Of a DNA stretch of 64,000 nt, positions 33,201 to 45,200 are shown in pieces (position 1 is the stretch's first letter; the number at the start of each line of letters is the position of its first letter). The position numbers and the translations under genes were made by a program. This DNA is from Limnomonas spitsbergensis. Lineage: Eukaryota; Chlorophyta; Chlorophyceae; Chlamydomonadales. The stretch is from NCBI GenBank assembly GCA_037349105.1, contig JAYJMM010000063.1:620001-684000 (forward strand), written 5' to 3'. Under the pieces are notes generated by a model, which ran no database searches, was not told the origin of the DNA, and saw nothing but the letters and a program-made list of their open reading frames with translations.

Positions 33201-36200
33201 CGGCCATATTTTGTGCGAGCACCTGATTTCGGACACTGTCTGATTCCTTGAATGGACGCGTTGCTGTGTCACTGGTATTGCGTCGCTATTGCCTTGCCGG
33301 CCCGGTAAGCTGCGTGGCACTGCTATGTTCAGGCCTCCTCAGGTATACTTCAGCTACATGACGGCCTACGGCCAGGGGTGGAGGGCGGCTTGCCCAGCAA
33401 GCCCTGCGTCTTGGGCCATTGGCCGTGGGACAGTCAAGTTTGTGTCCCCATCTGCTCTGGTGGCTGCCCACGGTGGCTCAGCATCGATGGTCTTCTCTTC
33501 TCCGCAGTAAAAACGAACTCTTTTGTGCATCACGCGTTGCCGCACTGCAGCATGAAGTGATGTCTGCCTCTCTACTTCTTTCCTGTCCCAACCGCTTACG
33601 AGTGAAGCAATGGCGCATATTTATTTGTAAAGACGTTGCCGGTTCTCTCTGCTGGTCTCGGTGCCCTCTGCCTGGTGGTTATCTGGTTGGCTAGTCCCTT
33701 CACACTTAACTTCAAACCCTGAACCCTAAACCCCTAAAACCCTAAATCCCAAACCCTAAACCCTAAGTAGTTGTCGCAGTCTGCTGTTGTGGGTGTCGTG
33801 CCCGTCCAGGCATAAGGTTAAGCAGGACGTCCATCGACAGAAAATAAGTGTGAATGTGGAGCCTCGTGATTGATGCTGGGGGCAGGTGCCCGGGGCTGGT
33901 TCAGGCATGAGATTAATATATTGGGCCGGGAGGTGTGTGTGTGGGCGGGGGTTTGTAATAGGAATAGATAGGAGGCTGGGGGAGGTTTATAATAAAAAAA
34001 CTGTTCAGCAGAGGCTCGCAATTGAAGCTGCGGTGCCAGGTGCCGGCAATTGGTCCAGGTGTTATATTTGCTGGGACAGGCATTGGCAGAAGAAAATGTG
34101 AAGTGTGAATATGTGATGCGCGCAGGTGACCCTGCGCTACACAGCCCGGCTGGCAGATGGGACCATCTTTGAGCAGCATGGAGAGGGGGAGGAGCTGGTC
34201 TTCGTAGTGGATAATGGTGCGCAAGATACCGGCATAGGCAATCAATACACATTAAATAGACAAAAAATGCTCAATAAATTCGAAACAATTACGCTTTAAA
34301 TGCGCAGTAAAATCGCAATTGAAAACATGCAATAAATAGGTGGCATGGGCTTATTCATGCACTGGTCTGTGTCAAGGTTTAGGCACAACGATGCAGAGGG
34401 CTTAGGCACGATGAGGGGGAACAGCGTTTTTCTCTTATTATGGTGTACATCTCAAAGGCTTAGCCCAAGGATGAGAGGGAGCACTTCACTAGCTGCTCAT
34501 CAGCAATGTCCCATGTATGCCAGCGTGCTTGCCCGCAATGTTATGCTTGCATGTCGGCAGTCCGGTACGGATCTTCCAATTCTGATAGTCAGAAATCGGT
34601 GACATGTTTTCAGGGACCCTGTCACTGTTTATGAAAGGTGTGCTTACGCCTCGGCTTAAGCTATAACTCCAGCTTCGTCATGGTCTGCAGCGGCGGGGGC
34701 CTGGTGCTGTGAGCCCTGCTGCTGGGCCACAGCATGGCTAGTTTAGGGTTTAGGGTTAAGTCGTGAATGCAACCTACGGCCGAAGGCCGGGAGGCAGCTG
34801 ACATGCGGCTGAACTGTAGCCAAACAAGGATATAATCAACGCCTGCCAGCTGGTTGGGCAACCCTAATCAGCTGACAGGGCACCAGGGCTATGCATGCCC
34901 AATGTCCAGGCCGGCGGCTGCTCCTCCTGCAGGTCTATGTATCAGTGATTCTTTTTCACGACTCAGCTACCTGTCAGCTACACTCTGGGTCCGGCCGGAG
35001 GCCCCAGTTTTGGCTAGCTATGCTCTTTGGGACGTCGGCGGTAGGCCGGTCAAGATTTTGTCCGAATTGGGCCTTAGACGGCCGCTGGGCGGCCCGCTGA
35101 AGGTGAGCTTGCCACCGGAAAAATAAACACTACTATGTATTCCTCAAAACACATCGAGGGGCTTCTAAAGACAGCAAATGGGCACCTGGGTACCTCCCAG
35201 CATGCAGCCCTGCTGACATCTCAGGGTACTTCAGCTACAATTCAGCTACAATTCAGCTGATTTTCAGCTACAGGTCAGCCACAACTCGGCTACAATTCAG
35301 CTTCATCACGGTCGGCGGTGCAGGGGTATACCTGATGCAGCAAAGTGGCTGCACTTTGGGTCCCCTGCCTTATTAGCCCGGTCCAGGTTCAATCCCCATC
35401 TGCCCAGTGGTGGTTGCCCAGCAGTCCTCCCCCTAAAGTGGTCCGACGCGCAAAAGGTGGTGAAGCCTCGGCGGGATCCGCCCGGTACAATCTGTGTAGC
35501 TTATTGTACCGTTAAAATAGGGTCCGATGCGCGCTGAATCGACCCCTGGTGTGTAGATCAAGTCCCCGAGGGTCTGGACCGAGCGGTACAGGAGATGACC
35601 GAGGGGGAGCACTGCATCGTGACCGTGCAGCCTGCCTACGGCTATGGAGACAAAGAGTACAAGGCGCCGCTGGCGGTGGTGCCGCCCGGCAGTACGCTGA
35701 CCTACGACGTCCACCTCGTGTCCCTCAGCAACGTGAGTAGGGATGCAGGTTGTGTGGATTTTTATTATACCTCAAGTGTTTTTATATCTTCGGCGACCCT
35801 AAACCCTTAACCCTAAACTCTTAATTTCCGATTGAAAACTGGCGTTGAAAATTGATATTTAGTACACTCATGGATCCCTCGTCTCCCAACAACGTTAATT
35901 ATGAGGGAAGGCAAAGCAAATCTACAGTACCGGTATCTCTCGTTTATGTGGCTTGGCGTTGCAGGCCTAGTTTAGGGTTGTCTTGCCTCCCTGACATATC
36001 GGTCTGCTTGCCTCCCTGACATACCGGTATAACGCGTTAATGGGACTAGGCGTTAATTTGGCTTGGCGCTGCAGGCCCAGGCCACGTGGGAGATGAACGA
36101 TACAGACAAGGTGTCCGCCGCCAGTGTGAGCAAGGAGCGGGGCAACGCGGCATTCAAGGAGGGACGCCTGGATCGCGCCGTGCGCTTGTATGAGAAGGTG

Positions 36201-39200
36201 GGGGCGGGGGGGTGAAGGATCCACACCGGCGTGGAAGCCTGTGTGACTGCACACTTTCGAGCATGTGTTGACACGGTTACTGTGCTGAGTTCCATCAGCA
36301 AACAGAAATCAGCAAAAAGGAAATATGACCCTTCTAAAGGTTTAAAGGTTGAAAGGTTGAAAGGTTGAAAGGTTGAAAGGTTTGCCCCTTTGCCATGGAC
36401 AAGTCAAGCTGTGTGTGACGGCAGACAGGCAGAAAGACCGTTCAAGGCAAATGAGGCGACCCATCACACTTCCCATCACACTTCTCCTGTCTTCAGGCCA
36501 TTGGATGCCTCAGCTACGACAAAGGCTTCTCGGAGGATCTCAAGACCACGGCGCGTGAGGTGCGCAAGAGCAGCTACCTCAACCTGGCGGCAGTAGAGCT
36601 GAAGAGAAGGAACTGGGAGGAGGTGGTGAAGAACTGCGATAAGGTGATTGACAAGGGTTTGTTTGTGTTCAGGGTTTAGGGTTGACCCTAAACCCTAAAC
36701 CCTTTATCATAGACCCTATACTAGGCTTTGTTTGTGTTAAGGAGTAGGGGGAGTATGTAAAGGTGGGACATGCACTCATGCAGTCTAGGGACTTAAGCTG
36801 TGGCTAGGGGTAGAGGTGGTGGTTCATCATTTATGACGACCTTGGCGGTAATATGAGGGTTAAACGTGGTTGGTCCAAGAGAGTAAAGAAGGGGGTGACG
36901 GAGTCTTGCTCTGTTCATCGTACTGGTCAATGTCCGGCTTGTCGACCCGCAAGTTGATGTGAACCAGCTCATCTGCTCATGTACAGGCATGTGTACCAGA
37001 ATCTTCACCGGAATTGTTTGTCTACAAATTTAATCAGAAACTTTAACCGGAAAATTGACCGGAAGTTGACCGGAACGTTGACCATAAAGTTGACCGGGAA
37101 GTTGATTGGCCCCTGTCCCTGATGGACAGGTGATGGAGATAGAACCCGGCAACATCAAGGGGCTGTACCGGCGGGCACAGGCGCACCTGGGGGCCCTGGA
37201 CTTGCTGGAGGCTGACATGGATGCGGAGCATGGGCTCTTTCTGCAGCCTGACAATGCCGAGCTGGTGGCGCTCAGAAAAAGGATCAAGGTGGGGAGGGAC
37301 CAACCGTACCCGTGGGATTTACTTGCTGCTTACGGGCTGTTTCTGCAGCCTGACAATGCCGAGCTGGCGGCACTCAGAAAAATGATCAAGGTGGGGAGCA
37401 TCCAGTCGTACATGTGGGATTAACTTGCTGCTTGCGGTCTGTTTCCGACAATGCCAAGCTGGTTGCGCTCAGAAAAAGGGGCATGGAGGTTGAGGCAGGC
37501 AACGCAGCTTGGGGCCGAAGACACATCCGTCCTGTGCCAGGTAGAACTGTCGGTGCAAGTCTTGGTTCAGTGTGCCTGTAGCTCTGGCATGAAGATGCAG
37601 TAGAGAAAGAAGCTGGCTGGGGTGGAGGGCAGGGAGGGCAGCTGGCTGGGGTGGAGGGAAGGGAGGGCAGTTGGCTGGGGTGGAGGGCAGGGAGGGCAGC
37701 TGGCTGGGGTGGAGGGAAGGGAGGGCAGCTGGCTGGGGTGGAGGGCAGGGAGGGCAGTTGGCTGGGGTGGAGGGCAGGGAGGGCAGCTGGCTGGGGTGGA
37801 GGGCAGGGAGGGCAGCTGGCTGGGGTGGAGGGCAGGGAGGGCAGCTGGCTGGGGTGGAGGGCAGGGAGGGCAGCTGGCTGGGGTGGAGGGCAGGGAGGGC
37901 AGCTGGCTGGGGTGGAGGGCAGGGAGGGCAGCTGGCTGGGGTGGAGGGAAGGGAGGGCAGCTGGCTGGGGTGGAGGGCAGGGAGGGCAGCTGGCTGGGGT
38001 GGAGGGCAGGGAGGGCAGTTGGCTGGGATGAGGGCAGGGAGGGCAGCTGGCTGGGGTGGAGGGCAGGGAGGGCAGTTGGCTGGGGTGGAGGGCAGGGAGG
38101 GCAGCTGGCTGGGGTGGAGGGCAGGGAGGGCAGCTGGCTGGGGTGGAGGGCAGGGAGGGCAGCTGGCTGGGGTGGAGGGCAGGGAGGGCAGCTGGCTGGG
38201 GTGGAGGGCAGGGAGGGCAGTTGGCTGGGGTGGAGGGCAGGGAGGGCAGCTGGCTGGGGTGGAGGGCAGGGGGGGCAGCTGGCTGGGGTGGAGGGCAGGG
38301 AGGGCAGCTGGCTGGGGTGGAGGGAAGGGAGGGCAGCTGGCTGGGGTGGAGGGCAGGGAGGGCAGCTGGCTGGGGTGGAGGGCAGGGAGGGCAGCTGGCT
38401 GGGGTGGAAGGAAGGGAGGGCGCCCAATCTGTCAATCTGCCTAACCTCCCAATCTGCCAATCTGCCTTGCCACCCAATCTGCCAATCTGCCTTGCCACCC
38501 AATCTGCCAATCTGCCTTGCCACCCAATCTGCCAATCTGCCTTGCCACCCAATCTGCCAATCTGCCTAACCTCCCAATCTGCCTAACCTCCCAATCTGCC
38601 AATCTGCCTTGCCACCCAATCTGCCAATCTGTCTAACCGCCCAATCTGTCAATCTGCCTAACCTCCCAATCTGCCAATCTGCCTTGCCACCCAATCTGCC
38701 AATCTGCCAATCTGCCTTGCCACCCAATCTGCCAATCTGCATTGCCACCCAATCTGCCAATCTGCCTGGCCACCCAATCTGCCAATCTGCCTTGCCACCC
38801 AATCTGTCAATCTGCCTAACCTCCTAATCTGCCAATCTGCCGTACCTCCCAATCTGCCAATCTGCCTAACCACCCAATCTGCCAATCTGCCTTGCCACCC
38901 AATCTGCCAATCTGCCTAACCTCCCATTCTGCCAATCTGCCTTGCCACCCAATCTGCCAATCTGCCTAACCTCCCAATCTGCCAATCTGCCTGGCCACCC
39001 AATCTGCCAATCTGCCTAACCTGTGCAATCTGCCAACCTGCCTTGCCACCCAATCTGTCAATCTGCCTAACCTCCCAATCTGCCAATCTGCCTAACCTCC
39101 CAATCTGCCAATCTGCCTTGCCACCCAATCTGCCAATATGCCTTGCCACCCAATCTGCCAATCTGCCTAACCTCCCAATCTGCCAATCTGCCTTGCCACC

Positions 39201-42200
39201 CAATCTGCCAATCTGCCTTGCCTCCCAATCTGCCAATCTGCCTTGCCACCCAATGTGCCAATCTGCCTTGCCACCCAATCTGCCAATCTGCCTGGCCACC
39301 CAATCTGCCAATCTGCCTTGCCACCCAATCTGCCAATCTGCCTTGCCACCCAATCTGCCAATCTGCCTTGCCACCCAATCTGCCAATCTGTCTAACCTCC
39401 CAAGTACAATCCGGCTGAACCTGTGCCGTATCCTGGCACTTTGGTAGTACAATGCGGCTGAACTTGTGCCGTATCCTGGCACTTTGGTAGTACAATGCGG
39501 CTGAACCTGTGCCGTATCATGGCACTTTGGTAGTACAATGCGGCTGAACCTGTGCCGTATCCTGGCACTTTGGTAGTACAATGCGGCTGAACCTGTGCCG
39601 TATCCTGGCACTTTGGTAGTACAATGCGGCTGAACCTGTGCCGTATCCTGGCACTTTGGTAGTACAATGCGGCTGAACTTGTGCCGTATCATGGCACTTT
39701 GGTAGTACAATACGGCTGAACCTGTGCCGTATCCTGGCACTTTGGTAGTACAATGCGGCTGAACCTGTGCCGTATCATGGCACTTTGGTAGTACAATGCG
39801 GCTGAACCTGTGCCGTATCATGGCACTTTGGTAGTACAATGCGGCTGAACCTGTGCCGTATCCTGGCACTTTGGTAGAACAATGCGGCTGAACCTGTGCC
39901 GTATCCTGGCAATTTGGTAGTACAATGCGGCTGAACCTGTGCCGTATCCTGGCACTTTGGTAGTACAATGCGGCTGAACTTGTGCCGTATCCTGGCAGTT
40001 TGGTAGTACAATGCGGCTGAACCTGTGCCGTATCATGGCACTTTGGTAGTACAATGCGGCTGAACTTGTGCCGTATCCTGGCACTTTGGTAGTACAATGC
40101 GGCTGAACCTGTGCCGTATCATGGCACTTTGGTAGTACAATGCGGCTGAACTTGTGCCGTATCCTGGCACTTTGGTAGTACAATGCGGCTGAACCTGCGC
40201 CGTATCATGGCACTTTGGTAGTACAATGCGGCTGAACCTGTGCCGTATCATGGCACTTTGGTAGTACAATGCGGCTGAACTTGTGCCGTATCATGGCACT
40301 TTGGTAGTACAATGCGGCTGAACCTGTGCCGTATCCTGGCACTTTGGTAGTACAATGCGGCTGAACCTGTGCCGTATCTTGGCACTTTGGTAGTACAATG
40401 CGGCTGAACCTGTGCCGTATCATGGCACTTTGGTAGTACAATGCGGCTGAACATGTGCCGTATCATGGCACTTTGGTAGTACAATGCGGCTGAACCTGTG
40501 CTGATCCTGGCACTTTGGTAGTACAATGCGGCTGAACCTGTGCCGTATCATGGCACTTTGGTAGTACAATGCGGCTGAACCTGTGCCGTATCATGGCACT
40601 TTGGTAGTACAATGCGGCTGAACCTGTGCCGTATCATGGCACTTTGGTAGTACAATGCGGCTGAACTTGTGCCGTATCATGGCACTTTGGTAGTACAATG
40701 CGGCTGAACCTGTGCCGTATCATGGCACTTTGGTAGTACAATGCGGCTGAACCTGTGCCGTATCCTGGCACTTTGGTAGTACAATGCGGCTGAACCTGTG
40801 CCGTATCATGGCACTTTGGTAGTACAATGCGGCTGAACCTGTGCCGTATCCTGGCACTTTGGTAGTACAATGCGGCTGAACCTGTGCCGTATCCTGGCAC
40901 TTTGGTAGTACAATGCGGCTGAACCTGTGCCGTATCCTGGCACTTTGGTAGTACAATGCGGCTGAACCTGTGCCGTATCCTGGCACTTTGGTAGTACAAT
41001 GCGGCTGAACCTGTGCCGTATCATGGCACTTTGGTAGTACAATGCGGCTGAACCTGTGCCGTATCATGGCACTTTGGTAGTACAATGCGGCTGAACCTGC
41101 GCCGTATCATGGCACTTTGGTAGTACAATGCGGCTGAACCTGTGCCGTATCCTGGCACTTTGGTAGTACAATGCGGCTGAACTTGTGCCGTATCATGGCA
41201 CTTTGGTAGTACAATGCGGCTGAACCTATGCCGTATCCTGGCACTTTGGTAGTACAATGCGGCTGAACCTGTGCCGTATCATGGCACTTTGGTAGTACAA
41301 TGCGGCTGAACCTGTGCCGTATCATGGCACTTTGGTAGTACAATGCGGCTGAACCTGCGCCGTATCATGGCACTTTGGTAGTACAATGCGGCTGAACCTG
41401 TGCCGTATCCTGGCACTTTGGTAGTACAATGCGGCTGAACCTGTGCCGTATCATGGCACTTTGGTAGTACAATGCGGCTGAACCTGTGCCGTATCCTGGC
41501 ACTTTGGTAGTACAATGCGGCTGAACCTGTGCCGTATCATGGCACTTTGGTAGTACAATGCGGCTGAACCTGTGCCGTATCATGGCACTTTGGTAGTACA
41601 ATGCGGCTGAACCTGTGCCGTATCATGGCACTTTGGTAGTACAATGCGGCTGAACTTGTGCCGTATCATGGCACTTTGGTAGTACAATGCAGCTGAACCT
41701 GTGCCGTATCCTGGCACTTTGGTAGTACAATGCGGCTGAACCTGTGCCGTATCCTGGCACTTTGGTAGTACAATGCGGCTGAACCTGTGCCGTATCATGG
41801 CACTTTGGTAGTACAATGCGGCTGAACCTGTGCCGTATCATGGCACTTTGGTAGTACAATGCGGCTGAACCTGTGCCGTATCCTGGCACTTTGGTAGTAC
41901 AATGCGGCTGAACCTGTGCCGTATCATGGCACTTTGGTAGTACAATGCGGCTGAACCTGTGCCGTATCCTGGCACTTTGGTAGTACAATGCGGCTGAACC
42001 TGTGCCGTATCCTGGCACTTTGGTAGTACAATGCGGCTGAACCTGTGCCGTATCATGGCACTTTGGTAGTACAATGCGGCTGAACTTGTGCCGTATCATG
42101 GCACTTTGGTAGTACAATGCGGCTGAACCTGTGCCGTATCCTGGCACTTTGGTAGTACAATGCGGCTGAACCTGTGCCGTATCATGGCACTTTGGTAGTA

Positions 42201-45200
42201 CAATGCGGCTGAACTTGTGCCGTATCATGGCACTTTGGTAGTACAATGCGGCTGAACCTGTGCCGTATCCTGGCACTTTGGTAGTACAATGCGGCTGAAC
42301 CTGTGCCGTATCATGGCACTTTGGTAGTACAATGCGGCTGAACTTGTGCCGTATCATGGCACTTTGGTAGTACAATGCGGCTGAACCTGTGCCGTATCCT
42401 GGCACTTTGGTAGAACAATGCGGCTGAACCTGTGCCGTATCCTGGCACTTTGGTAGTACAATGCGGCTGAACCTGTGCCGTATCCTGGCACTTTGGTAGT
42501 ACAATGCGGCTGAACCTGTGCCGTATCCTGGCACTTTGGTAGTACAATGCGGCTGAACCTGTGCCGTATCATGGCACTTTGGTAGTACAATGCGGCTGAA
42601 CCTGTGCCGTATCCTGGCACTTTGGTAGTACAATGCGGCTGAACCTGTGCCGTATCCTGGCACTTTGGTAGTACAATGCGGCTGAACCTGTGCCGTATCC
42701 TGGCACTTTGGTAGTACAATGCGGCTGAACCTGCGCCGTATCATGGCACTTTGGTAGTACAATGCGGCTGAACCTGTGCCGTATCATGGCACTTTGGTAG
42801 TACAATGCGGCTGAACCTGTGCCGTATCCTGGCACTTTGGTAGTACAATGCGGCTGAACCTGTGCCGTATCATGGCACTTTGGTAGTACAATGCGGCTGA
42901 ACCTGCGCCGTATCATGGCACTTTGGTAGTACAATGCGGCTGAACCTGTGCCGTATCTTGGCACTTTGGTAGTACAATGCGGCTGAACCTGCGCCGTATC
43001 CTGGCACTTTGGTAGTACAATGCGGCTGAACCTGTGCCGTATCATGGCACTTTGGTAGTACAATGCGGCTGAACCTGTGCCGTATCCTGGCACTTTGGTA
43101 GTACAATGCGGCTGAACCTGTGCCGTATCCTGGCACTTTGGTAGTACAATGCGGCTGAACCTGTGCCGTATCATGGCACTTTGGTAGTACAATGCGGCTG
43201 AACCTGTGCCGTATCATGGCACTTTGGTAGTACAATGCGGCTGAACCTGTGCCGTATCATGGCACTTTGGTAGTACAATGCGGCTGAACCTGTGCCGTAT
43301 CATGGCACTTTGGTAGTACAATGCGGCTGAACCTGTGCCGTATCCTGGCACTTTGGTAGTACAATGCGGCTGAACCTGTGCCGTATCATGGCACTTTGGT
43401 AGTACAATGCGGCTGAACCTGTGCCGTATCATGGCACTTTGGTAGTACAATGCGGCTGAACCTGTGCCGTATCATGGCACTTTGGTAGTACAATGCGGCT
43501 GAACCTGTGCCGTATCCTGGCACTTTGGTAGTACAATGCGGCTGAACCTGTGCCGTATCATGGCACTTTGGTAGTACAATGCGGCTGAACCTGTGCCGTA
43601 TCCTGGCACTTTGGTAGTACAATGCGGCTGAACCTGTGCCGTATCATGGCACTTTGGTAGTACAATGCGGCTGAACCTGTGCCGTATCCTGGCACTTTGG
43701 TAGTACAATGCGGCTGAACCTGTGCCGTATCATGGCACTTTGGTAGTACAATGCGGCTGAACCTGTGCCGTATCATGGCACTTTGGTAGTACAATGCGGC
43801 TGAACCTGTGCCGTATCATGGCACTTTGGTAGTACAATGCGGCTGAACCTGTGCCGTATCATGGCACTTTGGTAGTACAATGCGGCTGAACCTGTGCCGT
43901 ATCCTGGCACTTTGGTAGTACAATGCGGCTGAACCTGTGCCGTATCATGGCACTTTGGTAGTACAATGCGGCTGAACCTGTGCCGTATCATGGCACTTTG
44001 GTAGTACAATGCGGCTGAACCTGTGCCGTATCATGGCACTTTGGTAGTACAATGCGGCTGAACCTGTGCCGTATCATGGCACTTTGGTAGTACAATGCGG
44101 CTGAACCTGTGCCGTATCATGGCACTTTGGTAGTACAATGCGGCTGAACCTGTGCCGTATCCTGGCACTTTGGTAGTACAATGCGGCTGAACCTGTGCCG
44201 TATCATGGCACTTTGGTAGTACAATGCGGCTGAACCTGTGCCGTATCATGGCACTTTGGTAGTACAATGCGGCTGAACCTGTGCCGTATCATGGCACTTT
44301 GGTAGTACAATGCGGCTGAACCTGTGCCGTATCCTGGCACTTTGGTAGTACAATGCGGCTGAACCTGTGCCGTATCATGGCACTTTGGTAGTACAATGCG
44401 GCTGAACCTGTGCCGTATCCTGGCACTTTGGTAGTACAATGCGGCTGAACCTGTGCCGTATCATGGCACTTTGGTAGTACAATGCGGCTGAACCTGTGCC
44501 GTATCATGGCACTTTGGTAGTACAATGCGGCTGAACCTGCGCCGTATCATGGCACTTTGGTAGTACAATGCGGCTGAACCTGTGCCGTATCATGGCACTT
44601 TGGTAGTACAATGCGGCTGAACCTGTGCCGTATCCTGGCACTTTGGTAGTACAATGCGGCTGAACCTGTGCCGTATCATGGCACTTTGGTAGTACAATGC
44701 GGCTGAACCTGTGCCGTATCATGGCACTTTGGTAGTACAATGCGGCTGAACCTGTGCCGTATCATGGCACTTTGGTAGTACAATGCGGCTGAACCTGTGC
44801 CGTATCATGGCACTTTGGTAGTACAATGCGGCTGAACCTGTGCCGTATCATGGCACTTTGGTAGTACAATGCGGCTGAACCTGTGCCGTATCCTGGCACT
44901 TTGGTAGTACAATGCGGCTGAACCTGTGCCGTATCCTGGCACTTTGGTAGTACAATGCGGCTGAACCTGTGCCGTATCATGGCACTTTGGTAGTACAATG
45001 CGGCTGAACCTGTGCCGTATCATGGCACTTTGGTAGTACAATGCGGCTGAACCTGTGCCGTATCATGGCACTTTGGTAGTACAATGCGGCTGAACCTGTG
45101 CCGTATCATGGCACTTTGGTAGTACAATGCGGCTGAACCTGTGCCGTATCCTGGCACTTTGGTAGTACAATGCGGCTGAACCTGTGCCGTATCATGGCAC

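Noticed and set aside
37386..38586. Frames from the 29-bp array ([29 protein letters not shown])
   Set aside because: Period artefact in intron 12 of the immunophilin; no coding signature.
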